Origin: an uncultured Opitutia bacterium
GTDB taxonomy: Bacteria; Verrucomicrobiota; Verrucomicrobiia; Opitutales; Opitutaceae
NCBI GenBank assembly: GCA_903825285.1
Contig: CAIJZY010000024.1
Coordinates: forward strand, 1 to 64,000
Direction: 5' to 3'
DNA length: 64,000 nt
In this document: positions 15,642-24,664 of the stretch, piece by piece
Layout: each line of letters starts with the position of its first letter
Position numbering within the stretch: the first letter of the stretch is position 1
Made by a program: the position numbers and the translations under genes
Notes under the pieces: generated by a model
Seen by the model: the letters and a program-made list of their open reading frames with translations, nothing else
Told to the model about the DNA's origin: nothing
Databases searched by the model: none

Positions 15642-18049
15642 CACCCCTTCACGCGCTGAGCCCCTGATTTCAGCGGCGTCTCGCGTCCCGCCCAGACGAA
15701 CACCCCCGTGGTCTCCGGCGGGAGCTCGACCTCGGCCTCGACCCGGCCGGCGGCGAACCGAGCGTTGAGTTTGATCGTGCCGCGCGGATGCGGCAGCTCG
15801 CTCGTGAGCGTCGTCAGCCGGCCGGGCTGCGGCGCGATGCGCACCTGGCGGAAGCCCGGCGCCACCGGCCGGATCCCCGCCACCGTCGCATGCAGGTGGA
15901 AAATCGGATGCGCGCCCCAGGCATGGCAGTCCGACCGCGCGGGCTCGGGTCCCTCGACCGGGGTCTTGAAGCCCTCCGTGATCATGGTGCGCCAGCGGTC
16001 GAGCCGCTCGACCACGAGGTCGCCGCGGCCGACGCGGCCCAGCGCCTCGAAGAGGTAGTGCTGGAAATACACCGTCGCCGCGAACAGCCCGTTCGCCGCC
16101 GCATCCGCCCAGCGCGCCGGGTCCGGCACGCGGAGGCCCGCGTTCACCGCCAGCGCCTGCGCATGCTGGCTGAAGCTCGCGTGACTCTCGTCGTCGGCCC
16201 ACAGGCCGCGGCCCTCGTCCCAGAAAATTCGCGCCAGCGACGCCGTCGTCGCCGCGGCGCGCTCCGTCCAGCGCTGCGCCATGCGCGCGTCGCCCACCCA
16301 GGTCTCAAGGTCCGCGGCGCGCTGCAGGGTCAGCAGGTACATCAGGTTGATGAGCGCCGAGCGCCGGCCCTCCAGCTGGCCCGGGGGACACCCGGCGAAC
16401 CAGCCCGGCACCCAGTCCATGAAGAGCCAGCCCGGCGGCTTCACCAGCAGCCCGTCGGCGTCCTCCTCGGTCAGCAGGCCCTCGATCAGCGCGCGCACGC
16501 CGGGCAGCCGCTGCCGCAGCCACGCCGGATCGTCGCGCCACAGCGCGAAGTCGTGCATCATCCACGGCCAGATCATCGCGAAGGTCGCGCTCTCCTGCCG
16601 GTCGTGCGTCGGATGCCGCATCGTCGGGAAGCCGCGCCGGCTCCGGCAGAGGTCGAACAGCTCCATGCCGCGGCGCGGCAGGCGGTCGTCGCCCGCCAGC
16701 GCATACGCGACCTGCATCTGGATGCGGGTGTCGGCCACATACATCATCTGCTCGTAGTACGGGCAGTCCACGAAGAGGTCGTGCATGCACCCGCGCAGCC
16801 CGCGCTCGCAGAGCTCGAGCACCGCGGGCAGGGTCGCGTCGTCCGACCGGAACACCGCGCGCGGCACGAGGGGAAAACCCGTGCGCTCCACGCCCAGCGT
16901 GTGCAGCACCACCGGCTGCGCGCCGACCTTCACGCGCACGAGCAGGTAGCGGCCGGAGCGCCACCACGGGCTGCTCGCCCAGCGGCGGCCTGTGCCGCCG
17001 AGCCGCCACGTGTCGCCGAAGCCGACGAACACCTTGCCCGCCACCGTGCCGCGGTTCCCCTTCGGCCCGGGCGTGTTGTCCGTCGTCGGGTCCTCGCGCT
17101 CGAACAGCGTCTCCGCCCACTCCACGCGCACCTGCGTGCCCGCGCCGCCGGAAAATTCCAGCACCGGGAAGCCGCAGAGATAGTCGTCCGTGTCCACCAC
17201 GAGCGTCACCTCGTGGCGCGCCGCGAGCCGCAGCGGCTTCGTCCCGGCCAGCAGCTCCGCCCAGCCCGCCGGCTCCTCCGGCCCCGTCTCCGCGCCAAAT
17301 TTCACCGATTTGGTCGCCGTCCACCGCGGCCGCCAGGCGCGGACGCGGCCGCCGCGCCAGAGATCGTGGCGCTGCTCCGGCAGCGCCGCCGGCTCGAGCC
17401 GCCAGCCGGGCGCCACCACGCCGTTGGGGTGGCTCGCGATCGGCGCCCGCGCCACCGCGGGCCGCACCCAGCGCGCGCGGCGCGGGTCGAATTTCGCCAG
17501 GTCCACCTGCGCGGAGCAGCCGATCACATGATACGAACGCGGGAGCGATCCGCCCCAGGCCAGGCCGTCGAGCTTCGCCACGCGCCAGGGGGCGACGCCC
17601 GTGGTGAAGCGCGGCCCGGCGCCGTCGAGTCCGGCGCAGGCAAAGCCGCCGCGCCACGACATGCGCCCCTCCGGGGCCTGCGGCACGTCCGCCCACCAGA
17701 CCAGCGCCTCCAGCTGGTGCGCGCCCTTGGCCAGCGCCAGCTCATAGGTGGCGAACGACCAGTGGGGCACGTCGCCCGTGTCGGGCCCGCGGGCGATCAG
17801 CGCGCCGTCGAGCGCGAGGGCAAAGCAGACATCCCCGCTCACCTGCAGCCGCACCTGCTCCGCGCGGGCCGAGGTCAGCTTGAGGCGGAACAGCGCGACG
17901 CCCGGCTCGCGCGGGCCGAGGTCCGGGTGCCACAGCCAGGCGGCGCCATCGAGCGCATGGCGCGGCTCCAGGTTCGGCGTGCCGTGCGGCGCCGCCGGGG
18001 CGGCCACGCGACGACAGATTCCCTCACCGGCAAAAGGGGCGAAGATCAT
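15641..18049 (-). CDS. GH78 family alpha-L-rhamnosidase-like protein
   Basis: An 802-residue protein with the GH78 layout: N-terminal beta-sandwich domains, an alpha/alpha-toroid catalytic domain and a C-terminal beta domain. The catalytic signature is DCPYYEQMMYVADTRIQM, corresponding to the family's DCPxRxE block with the general-acid Glu. GVERTGFPLVPRAVFRSDD precedes it, and SDCHAWGAHPIFHLHATVAGIRP near the C-terminus is also typical. No signal peptide is visible, so it may act on imported rhamnosides in the cytoplasm. The family's usual ERxGW is altered to EQMMY, so substrate specificity is uncertain. Confidence 0.85.
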   Translation of the reverse strand: MIFAPFAGEGICRRVAAPAAPHGTPNLEPRHALDGAAWLWHPDLGPREPGVALFRLKLTSARAEQVRLQVSGDVCFALALDGALIARGPDTGDVPHWSFATYELALAKGAHQLEALVWWADVPQAPEGRMSWRGGFACAGLDGAGPRFTTGVAPWRVAKLDGLAWGGSLPRSYHVIGCSAQVDLAKFDPRRARWVRPAVARAPIASHPNGVVAPGWRLEPAALPEQRHDLWRGGRVRAWRPRWTATKSVKFGAETGPEEPAGWAELLAGTKPLRLAARHEVTLVVDTDDYLCGFPVLEFSGGAGTQVRVEWAETLFEREDPTTDNTPGPKGNRGTVAGKVFVGFGDTWRLGGTGRRWASSPWWRSGRYLLVRVKVGAQPVVLHTLGVERTGFPLVPRAVFRSDDATLPAVLELCERGLRGCMHDLFVDCPYYEQMMYVADTRIQMQVAYALAGDDRLPRRGMELFDLCRSRRGFPTMRHPTHDRQESATFAMIWPWMMHDFALWRDDPAWLRQRLPGVRALIEGLLTEEDADGLLVKPPGWLFMDWVPGWFAGCPPGQLEGRRSALINLMYLLTLQRAADLETWVGDARMAQRWTERAAATTASLARIFWDEGRGLWADDESHASFSQHAQALAVNAGLRVPDPARWADAAANGLFAATVYFQHYLFEALGRVGRGDLVVERLDRWRTMITEGFKTPVEGPEPARSDCHAWGAHPIFHLHATVAGIRPVAPGFRQVRIAPQPGRLTTLTSELPHPRGTIKLNARFAAGRVEAEVELPPETTGVFVWAGRETPLKSGAQRVKG

Positions 18050-18129
18050 CCCTTCGCCTTAACCGAGCCTCGCCATCCCGCGAGCGCTTTCTCCCCGAAT
18101 GTTCTTGGGGCCCATCATTCACCACCTCG

Positions 18130-18825
18130 TCAGCCCGCCAGGCCCGCGAGGTCCTTGCTCACGCGGAAGGCGCTGCGCACCTCGGCGAAGGCGTCCATCA
18201 GCTCCCGCGGCGCGCCCGCGCGGGGAAAAACCAGCTCCAGCGCCGACCCGGTGCAGCGCACGCGGGCCGCGACGCCCTCCACCGTGATCGCGCACTCGCG
18301 GCAGTCCGAGGGATACGTCACGCCCAGCCCGCCCCCGCCGTCGAGCGCCTCGATCGCATCCACCACCGCCTCCACCCGCACGCCGCCGCGCAGCGCGAAG
18401 GCGATCTCCGTGAACTTGCCGGCGAACACCGCCGAGAACGCCTCGGTCCGCGCCAGCTCCGCGTTCCGCAGTCCCCGCAGGGTTGTCGTCACCGCGTACC
18501 GCTCCGGCGCCTCCGCCTCGAGCGCGTACGTGATCTCCACTGCAAAATCCCGTGCCGTCAGCACGGCGTTCCCGGGCGCCACGGCGAGGGCCGCGTCGCG
18601 GCGCTTGTAGCCCAGCTGTGCGCGCACGTCCTGGAACAGCCGCTCCGCCCGCGCGGCCAGCTCGGCCTCGGCGATCCGGGCGAGGAAGCCGTTGGTGACG
18701 GCGTTCGCCGCGTCCGGCACCGTGTGGTGCCCCTTCCGAAAGCCCGCGAGCTGCTTCACCAGCCCGCCGTCGCGGCCGATGAAGCTGATGTCCGCGATGA
18801 GGCTGGAGGGAAGCTCGTCCGTCAT
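18130..18825 (-). CDS. Protein of unknown function, 231 residues
   Basis: No family recognised. The protein starts MTDELPSSLIADISFIG; a longer frame reaches back to 19098 but only adds Arg/Gly-rich residues overlapping the next gene. It has no signal peptide or membrane segment. An N-terminal helical part (residues 20-70, KQLAGFRKGHHTVPDAANAV) is followed by two beta-rich halves of similar feel (RDFAVEITYALEAEAPERYAV and RECAITVEGVAARVRCTG), which may be two related domains. It lies 59 bp after the small membrane protein gene. Confidence 0.6.
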   Translation of the reverse strand: MTDELPSSLIADISFIGRDGGLVKQLAGFRKGHHTVPDAANAVTNGFLARIAEAELAARAERLFQDVRAQLGYKRRDAALAVAPGNAVLTARDFAVEITYALEAEAPERYAVTTTLRGLRNAELARTEAFSAVFAGKFTEIAFALRGGVRVEAVVDAIEALDGGGGLGVTYPSDCRECAITVEGVAARVRCTGSALELVFPRAGAPRELMDAFAEVRSAFRVSKDLAGLAG

Positions 18826-18884
18826 TCCGTCCCAGCAAACGGGCCGCCCGACCCGCCGCCAGCCCGAAAGCGGCCGGGCCTGCC

Positions 18885-19157
18885 TCAGTTCGCCTTCGCC
18901 GCGGGACGGCGGCGGCAGAGCGACACCAGGCCGCACACGGCCAGCACGGGCATCCACAACGGCGAGAGCACCACGAGGACCAGCAGCGCCACCGCCAGCA
19001 GGCCCACTGTCACGGCGGCGAGGACCCCCACCAGACCGGTGCCGAGGGCCAGCAGGGCGCCCACCCCGAACACGGCGGGCAGGATCAGCAGCGCGCACAG
19101 CTTGAAGGCGACAAACACCAGGACGACGCAGAGGAGGATCTTCAGCAGGGTGGTCAT
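18885..19157 (-). CDS. Small hydrophobic membrane protein, 90 residues
   Basis: Begins MTTLLKILLCVVLVFVAF and consists of two to three membrane segments separated by Gly-rich turns (FGVGALLALGTGLVGVLAAV), with a basic C-terminus (CRRRPAAKAN). No family recognised. It is divergent from the lipoprotein gene at 19278. Confidence 0.6.
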   Translation of the reverse strand: MTTLLKILLCVVLVFVAFKLCALLILPAVFGVGALLALGTGLVGVLAAVTVGLLAVALLVLVVLSPLWMPVLAVCGLVSLCRRRPAAKAN

Positions 19158-19277
19158 GTCTCCAGAACCCGGTCGCGGCCCAAAAGTCGCAGCCGCCGCC
19201 TGATTATTATCTCGTTCCCCCTCGTCATGGCCGGGTTTCCACTTATGGTGGTGAGGCCGTCCGAATTTCTTCCCCAC

Positions 19278-19778
19278 ATGAAAAAATACCTCGCCCCGCT
19301 TCTCTCCCTCGCGGTCCTTGCGTTTCTCGCCGGCTGCGAAACCTCGGGTGTCTCCACCCGCATTCAGGAAAAATCCGTCGTCTTCAACAGCCTCATGGCC
19401 TGGCAGCAGAAGGACATCCAGGAAGGCATCGTGGATCTCGGCTTCTCGACCGACATGGTCTACATGGCGCTCGGCAAGCCCTCCAAGGTGGTCACCTCGG
19501 CCAACGGCCAGGAGACCATCTGGACCTACGCCAACTACTACCCGCCGTCCACCCAGCCGCACGCCCAGGCCGCAAATTCCAACCCGGGCGGCGCCAATTA
19601 CACGTCAGGCGTGGAGTCCGCCAGCGCCCCGCGCAGCGGCAAGAGCCTCTCCGACACCAACCCGAAGGGCTATTCCTCGACGTCGCTCGATGTCCCGGAC
19701 ATGCCTTCCGACACACTGTATGTCACGTTCCGCGAGGGCCAGGTCACGGCAACCCGGTTCGAGAGCGACAGCAAGTGA
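19278..19778 (+). CDS. Lipoprotein of unknown function
   Basis: A 166-residue protein with a lipoprotein signal peptide: MKKYLAPLLSLAVLAFLAGC, the lipobox being LAGC. The mature part has MAWQQKDIQEGIVDLGFSTD and VYMALGKPSKVVTS, a pattern resembling the SmpA/OmlA (BamE)-like fold where a short helical region precedes GxP; that similarity is weak and a guess. The rest is Ser/Pro-rich (PPSTQPHAQAANSN). It ends with a beta-strand-like TLYVTFREGQVTATRFE. The PDZ-like gene follows 34 bp later. Confidence 0.75.
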   Translation: MKKYLAPLLSLAVLAFLAGCETSGVSTRIQEKSVVFNSLMAWQQKDIQEGIVDLGFSTDMVYMALGKPSKVVTSANGQETIWTYANYYPPSTQPHAQAANSNPGGANYTSGVESASAPRSGKSLSDTNPKGYSSTSLDVPDMPSDTLYVTFREGQVTATRFESDSK

Positions 19779-19812
19779 CCGCCAGCCCGTCGGCCGGATT
19801 CCCTTCCTCGGC

Positions 19813-20262
19813 ATGAAACTGCCGCGGTTCCTGCTGGCCAGCCTGGCGCTGGCCAGCCTCGTGGCCGGCGCCGAGCCGCGCCGGAAGCCGGCCTCGGAAC
19901 CGATCGAGCACCTGCCGCCCTTCAATGTGCGCGAGCAGGTCTTCCCCTCGATCGACGTGCACTTCGAGCTCGCCGGCATCCACCTCGCCGATCCCCTCGG
20001 CGACCCGATCCTGGAGGCGAAGATCACGGCGGTGGATGACGACGGCCTCGGCGCGCGCCTGGGCCTGCGGGTGGGCGACACGCTCACGACGTGCAACGGC
20101 ACCGTCATCCGCGGCCTCACCCTCCGGCAGTTGGCCGCGCTGGTCGCCCAGGTCCGCAACGCGAAGGGCACCCTCGTCTGGGAGGCCCGCCACGGCATCA
20201 CGCCCTTCACCGTCCGCTACAACGTGCGCTGGGACACCCCCCTGCCCGGCCAGACCCGCTAG
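19813..20262 (+). CDS. Small exported PDZ-domain protein
   Basis: A 149-residue protein with an N-terminal signal peptide (MKLPRFLLASLALASLVAGA). Residues 70-130 look like a PDZ domain: ITAVDDDGLGARLGLRVGDTLTTCNG, with the typical GD and NG turns, then LRQLAALVAQVRNAKGTLVW. No protease domain is attached, so it may be an adaptor in the envelope. It follows the lipoprotein gene closely and probably shares its transcript. Confidence 0.75.
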   Translation: MKLPRFLLASLALASLVAGAEPRRKPASEPIEHLPPFNVREQVFPSIDVHFELAGIHLADPLGDPILEAKITAVDDDGLGARLGLRVGDTLTTCNGTVIRGLTLRQLAALVAQVRNAKGTLVWEARHGITPFTVRYNVRWDTPLPGQTR

Positions 20263-20278
20263 GAGGCCAGGGGAAACC

Positions 20279-20348
20279 CGCTCATTTTCGCTCATCACCG
20301 CTAATCCGGATCGGACCGGTCGCGGACATGAGTGAAAATGAGTGGTCC
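20279..20348. repeat. Family E inverted repeat, copy 1 (10 bp units)
   Basis: CGCT-starting units recur every 10 bp in CGCTCATTTTCGCTCATCAC, and the right arm GCGGACATGAGTGAAAATGA (from 20322) is complementary. It begins 16 bp after the PDZ gene stop codon. Its right two thirds recur in the same orientation at 20546. Confidence 0.7.
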
Positions 20349-20410
20349 CTTCTCCGTCAGCCTGCCGATTGAGCGGTAAAGCGATTGGCTACCGTGGTGC
20401 AGGACCAAGC

Positions 20411-20503
20411 TGGGATCGCGGAAACGCGGAGAGGCAGAAGCACGGAGGTTCGGACGATGCCCAAGCCTCTGCGTCTCCGCCCTTCCGCGCCTCCGCGATC
20501 CAG
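20411..20503. repeat. Family D inverted repeat between two family E copies
   Basis: Left arm units CGCGGAAA, CGCGGAGA, GGCAGAAG, CACGGAGG follow at exact 8 bp spacing; the right arm (CTCTGCGTCTCCGCCCTTCC and following bases to GATC) is its imperfect inverse. It closely matches the element at 14414-14500. Confidence 0.75.
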
Positions 20504-20545
20504 GCTTGAACGGCCGTCAGCGTACGCCGGGCACGGAGAAAAATC

Positions 20546-20597
20546 CTCTAATCCGGATCGTGCCCAATAGCGGCCATGAGCGAAAATTGGCGGTTAA
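20546..20597. repeat. Family E repeat, copy 2, containing a stop codon
   Basis: CTAATCCGGATCG and GCGGCCATGAGCGAAAATTG match copy 1 in order and orientation. The minus-strand TAA stop of the binding-protein gene (20594-20596) lies at its edge. Confidence 0.65.
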
Positions 20598-22210
20598 CGC
20601 GGTTGGACCCCGCGCTCCTTGGCCGCATCCAGCGCCCGCCGAGTCTGGTACAGGATGCCCTCGGACATGGTCTGGCTGGTTTCCACCTCTGCCTGACGCC
20701 GGCGGTATTTTTCCCCGTCGGATGACGCGGCGGCGAGGTTGGCCTGGCCGATGATCACGGTGTCCTGCGGCTTCACCAGCAGGAGCGTGTTGCGCACGTC
20801 TTCCTTCAGGTCGGCCCGGATCGCCACCGGCATGTCACGGTCCAGGGCCGCGGCAAACTGCTCCACGCTTCCCTGGTCGCCGGTGAGGTGGTAAAAATCA
20901 CGGTCCCACACCATGCCGACATTCGAGCCGAGCGCATCGTACGGCGCCTGCCCGAAGGCATAGCCGACCGAGTAGTCGCGGAAGCCCTTGATCGCTTCGG
21001 GCACCTTCACGCCGTTGATCGCGGGCAGCCAGAGGCTGTGGTCCGTGAAGAGCTGGTTGCCCGGCACGCTCGTCAGGAAGCGGAGGAAATCGATCACCTC
21101 CTCGCGGTGCGCCGTCGTCTTGTTCAGGTACAGCGCCACCGAGGTCTCGCCCTGCCCCTCGCCCAGCGGCCCGCTGACATAGCGCCCCACCTCCGGGTCG
21201 TCCGGGGTCACGGCCGGCAGCTTCATGATGAGCATCTCGAACGGCACCATCTGCCGGAGCGTGGTCGCGTCCCACGTGCCATAGAAGAGGGCCAGCGCCT
21301 CGCCGCGGAAGAACTCGAGCATCGCGTCGTCGCGGCGCAGCTGGAGGAAACCTGGCTTCATCGCCTGCGCCACCTCGCGCACGAGGGTCAGCCCGGCCGT
21401 GACGTTCGGATGGTGGTAGTTCCAGCGCCCGGCGAGGTAGGCCGCGAGCACCTTCCGGTTGTAGAGGTAGAGGTAGCCGTCGTCGTCAAGGCGCTGGTCC
21501 AGGCCCAGCAGCGGGCCGGCGAAGACCGTCTCCGCGAGCGTCCGGCCGTTGTCACGGCTGCCGGCCAGCGCCGAGACGTGCTGGCCGGTCCGCGCGGCGT
21601 AGCGGCGGGTGAGCGCGAAGATCCGCCGCAGGTCGTCGAAGGTCCGCGGCGCGGCGTCCGAGCCGGTGATCGCGCGCAGCAGGGTCGCGTTCACATACAG
21701 CCGCACCGTCGTCTCGGTGAGCGTGACCGCATAGATCTGCCCGGGGTCCGGCGAGTCGCGCTTCGGGCCGATCAGGCCGTCGTGGAAGGTCTTCTCCCAC
21801 GGGATGTGCTCCTGCGAGGTGCCGCGGTTGTAGGGATTCGGCTTGGCCAGCTCGGCGGTGATCGGCGCGAAATAGCGCGCCGGGAGGTCGCGGTGCCCCT
21901 CCACCCACGCGCCCCACTCGATGATGTCCGGGCCGTTGTCGCCGGCGAGATTCGAGCGCAGCCACTGGCGGTAAATCGGACCGGGAATGAGCTGCTGCTC
22001 CACTTTCACGCGGGGGTTCAGCTCCTCGTAGCGCCGGATCGCAGCCGCGATGCCCTCGGGCGGGCCGCGCTCAATCTGCCAGTGCGCGAGGCGGATGGTC
22101 ACGGGCCGCTGCGCCACGATGGGCGTCGAGCGCGTGAACACCCAGTAGCAGGACGCCACAAAGGCGACCGCGAGGAGGAGCAGGCCGGGTTGCCGGCGAA
22201 GGAGGCTCAT
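20594..22210 (-). CDS. ABC-type extracellular solute-binding protein, membrane-anchored (copy 2 of tandem pair)
   Basis: A 538-residue family 1 sugar-binding-protein-like protein, larger than the usual 420-450. One hydrophobic segment at residues 8-25 (PGLLLLAVAFVASCYWVF) could be an anchor or lipoprotein signal; the Cys is not conserved in the paralogue, so an uncleaved anchor is more likely. Family blocks are IRRYEELNPRVKVEQQLI, PDIIEWGAWVEGHRDLPA and EEVIDFLRFLTSVPGNQLF. It overlaps the stop of the upstream helical-repeat gene by 4 bp. No permease gene is next to it. The C-terminal 60 residues are helical and charged (RRRQAEVETSQTMSEGIL). Confidence 0.85.
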   Translation of the reverse strand: MSLLRRQPGLLLLAVAFVASCYWVFTRSTPIVAQRPVTIRLAHWQIERGPPEGIAAAIRRYEELNPRVKVEQQLIPGPIYRQWLRSNLAGDNGPDIIEWGAWVEGHRDLPARYFAPITAELAKPNPYNRGTSQEHIPWEKTFHDGLIGPKRDSPDPGQIYAVTLTETTVRLYVNATLLRAITGSDAAPRTFDDLRRIFALTRRYAARTGQHVSALAGSRDNGRTLAETVFAGPLLGLDQRLDDDGYLYLYNRKVLAAYLAGRWNYHHPNVTAGLTLVREVAQAMKPGFLQLRRDDAMLEFFRGEALALFYGTWDATTLRQMVPFEMLIMKLPAVTPDDPEVGRYVSGPLGEGQGETSVALYLNKTTAHREEVIDFLRFLTSVPGNQLFTDHSLWLPAINGVKVPEAIKGFRDYSVGYAFGQAPYDALGSNVGMVWDRDFYHLTGDQGSVEQFAAALDRDMPVAIRADLKEDVRNTLLLVKPQDTVIIGQANLAAASSDGEKYRRRQAEVETSQTMSEGILYQTRRALDAAKERGVQPR

Positions 22211-23004
22211 GGCTTGGCCTCCCCGGCCAGCCCCCGCTGCGTCCGCTCCAGCAGCCGGGCCACGGCGTAGGCCCGGACGTTCGTGGGATATTCCTGGAGG
22301 AAGCGCGTGAGGTAGGCCTGCGCCTGCGGGTACTCGCCCGCGCGGAATGAGAGGGTGCCGATCTGCACGATGAGGTCCTCCAGCGCCGCGCCAGTGAGGC
22401 CGCCGAGGCGGTCCGCCGCCACGAAGTGCGGGAGGAACCGGCGCGTGGGCAGCCCCAGCGTCACGCCCGCCTGGCCGATCTGCAGGTGGAGGTCGCGCTG
22501 CAGCTGCGGCTCGTGGATGCGCGCCAGCAGCGCCTCCGCCGGGGCCAGCCGGTTGGTCGCCGGACCGGATGAATCATACAGGCGCATCATCGCCAGCTTC
22601 ACGAGGCCCAGCTGCGCCCAGTGGCTCTGCGGCCGGCGGTCCGCCAGCGCCAGGAACAGTTCCGCCGCCCGCGCCGGGTCCGGCGTGGCATAGTGCAGCT
22701 GGTAAAGGCGCGCCCGCAGGTACTCCGCCTGCGCGCCGATCTCGTCGTCGCCTCGCGCCAGCTCCGTCACGACCTGCTCCGTCGCCCGCACGTGGTCGTC
22801 CGTCACCGGCTGCCGGCCCAGCTCCGCCGCCGCCCACGCCAGCTGCTCGGCGCGCGTGGCCGGCTCCGGCCCGATCCGGCGCTGCGCCTCGTCGGGGCGG
22901 CCGTTGGCCAGCGCGGTCCACGCCGGGACCAGCTCCGCCGCCGTCAGCAGGCCGGGCACGAGACCGCACAGGAGAAAATACCGGGGACGAAGAACCGAAC
23001 GCAC
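22207..23004 (-). CDS. Exported helical-repeat (TPR-like) protein (copy 2 of tandem pair)
   Basis: A 265-residue protein with an N-terminal signal peptide (RYFLLCGLVPGLLTAA). The remainder is helical with TPR-like features: ADRRPQSHWAQLGLVKLAMM and FRAGEYPQAQAYLTRFLQEY. It aligns along its length with the product at 24661-25494, sharing RARLYQ, RRPQSHWAQLGLVKLA and RAGxYxQ. Its stop overlaps the start of the binding-protein gene (ATGA). The two products probably act together at the outer face of the membrane; function is unknown. Confidence 0.75.
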   Translation of the reverse strand: MRSVLRPRYFLLCGLVPGLLTAAELVPAWTALANGRPDEAQRRIGPEPATRAEQLAWAAAELGRQPVTDDHVRATEQVVTELARGDDEIGAQAEYLRARLYQLHYATPDPARAAELFLALADRRPQSHWAQLGLVKLAMMRLYDSSGPATNRLAPAEALLARIHEPQLQRDLHLQIGQAGVTLGLPTRRFLPHFVAADRLGGLTGAALEDLIVQIGTLSFRAGEYPQAQAYLTRFLQEYPTNVRAYAVARLLERTQRGLAGEAKP

Positions 23005-23059
23005 CCCGCCATCGTGGGAGATTGCGCGGGCCGGACAAGACCGGAGCGCGCGGCTCCCG

Positions 23060-24664
23060 TCATTCCCCCGCGGCCGTCAGCTGCCGCTGCATCTGGAACA
23101 GCAGCGCCTCGGTCTGGGTCTGCGAGCTCTCGAGCCGCTCCCGCGCCACCGCCAGCTCCGGGTTGCGGGGCGTCCGGCGGAAGAGCTCGTGCAGCGCCAC
23201 GACCTGCGGGTCCTGCGGCCGCACCGCGATGTAGCGGTTGTTGATCTCCTTGCGCAGGTCGGTCCGCGCCGCCTCGGGCATCACGGCCTCCATCGCCGCG
23301 ACGAACTTGTCCACGCTCCCCTGCGGGCCCACCAGCTGGTGCATGTTCCGGGCGACCTGCGAGAGCACGGAGGAGCCGATCATCACGTACGGCATGCCGA
23401 AGGTGTAGCAGTCGCGCGGCGTCTCGTAGGCCTTGATCGCGTCGGGCACCTTCACGCCGCGGATCGCCGGGAGCCAGCCGCTGTTGTCGGTGAACAGCTG
23501 GCTGCCCTCGACGCTGCTCATGAACCGCAGGAAATCCACGGCCTCCTGCGGATGCCGGCTCTGCTTGTTCAGGTAGAGCTCCATGCACGTCCCGCCGCCG
23601 CCATCGGCGAACCGGCCGAAGAAGTACTTTCCGACGACCGGGTCGTCCGCCGTCGCCCGGGGAAAGCGCAGCACGTCGACCGGGAACGTGGCCAGGCGCC
23701 GCAGGCTGGTGCCGTCCCAGGTGCCGGCAAAGATGAACACCGAGTCGCCGCGCAGCCACTCCATCGTGGCGGCGTCCCGCATCGACTGCAGGTAGCCCGG
23801 CTTCATGTTCAGGCCCACCTCGCGCGCGAGCTCCAGCCCGGCCCGGACCTCCGGCGAGTTGAAGCTCCAGCGGCCCTCGAGGTAGTGCCCGAGCTCGTCC
23901 CACTGGTAGAGCGCGAGCACGCCGAGGCGGTCGTTGCGCTGGCTCATCTGCATCGTGGCGCCCTGCATGAGGAACTCCAGGAGCCACTCCGCGTTGTCCC
24001 GCGATCCGGCCAGCGTGAAGTACGGGTGGCCGGTGCGCGCCGTATAGGCCCGCACCTTCACCGACAGGGCCCGCAGGTCGATCAGCGTCTCCGGCAGCTT
24101 GTCCGACCCGGTGATCCTCCGCAGCAGCTCGCGGTTGCAGAACAGCCGGGTCGAGACCTCCGAGAGCGTCGCCGCGTAGAACTGGCCCGGCACCGGGGCC
24201 GTCACCTGCTGGACGACCAGCCCGTCCGTGAACGTCTCCGCCCAGGGCACGTGCTCGAGCGGCGTGCCGCGGTTGTACGGGTTCGGCGCCAGCATCTCCT
24301 TCGTGATCGGCGCGAAGTACCGCGCCGGGATGTCCGACATGCCGTCGAGCCAGAAGCCGTACTCGATGAGGTCCACGCCCGTGCCGCCGATCAGGTTGGA
24401 CCGCATCCACTGCCGGTAGATCGGGCCGCCGCCCGGGACGAGCACCTGCTCGACCTTCACCCGGGGGTTGAGCTGCTCATAGCGGCGGATGACCGCGTCC
24501 AGGCCCTCGGGCGGACCCTTCTCGATCTGCCAGTGCGCCACGCGGATCGTGATGGGCCGGTCCGTGACGATCGGCGCCGAGCGCGTGAACACCCAGTAGA
24601 CGGCAAAGGCGTAGCCCATGACGAACAGGACCAGCCCGAGACGGGAGCGAAGGCGGTCGATCAT
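23060..24664 (-). CDS. ABC-type extracellular solute-binding protein, membrane-anchored (copy 1 of tandem pair)
   Basis: A 534-residue paralogue of the product at 20594-22210. The N-terminal segment GLVLFVMGYAFAVYWVFTRS has no Cys, so it is a membrane anchor rather than a lipoprotein signal. Shared blocks include THE core AHWQIEKGPPEG, RRYEQLNPRVKVEQ, NPYNRGT and FLRFMSSVEGSQLFTDNSGW. The start at 24664 is fixed by the ATGA overlap with the upstream helical-repeat gene; the longer open frame upstream is not coding. Again no permease follows. The C-terminal tail is helical (RNPELAVARERLESSQTQTE), similar to the paralogue. Confidence 0.85.
   Translation of the reverse strand: MIDRLRSRLGLVLFVMGYAFAVYWVFTRSAPIVTDRPITIRVAHWQIEKGPPEGLDAVIRRYEQLNPRVKVEQVLVPGGGPIYRQWMRSNLIGGTGVDLIEYGFWLDGMSDIPARYFAPITKEMLAPNPYNRGTPLEHVPWAETFTDGLVVQQVTAPVPGQFYAATLSEVSTRLFCNRELLRRITGSDKLPETLIDLRALSVKVRAYTARTGHPYFTLAGSRDNAEWLLEFLMQGATMQMSQRNDRLGVLALYQWDELGHYLEGRWSFNSPEVRAGLELAREVGLNMKPGYLQSMRDAATMEWLRGDSVFIFAGTWDGTSLRRLATFPVDVLRFPRATADDPVVGKYFFGRFADGGGGTCMELYLNKQSRHPQEAVDFLRFMSSVEGSQLFTDNSGWLPAIRGVKVPDAIKAYETPRDCYTFGMPYVMIGSSVLSQVARNMHQLVGPQGSVDKFVAAMEAVMPEAARTDLRKEINNRYIAVRPQDPQVVALHELFRRTPRNPELAVARERLESSQTQTEALLFQMQRQLTAAGE

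Noticed and set aside
15788-18610. Long plus-strand open frame opposite the GH78 gene
   Set aside because: GH78 signature residues are on the minus strand; this frame also runs across the intergenic gap.
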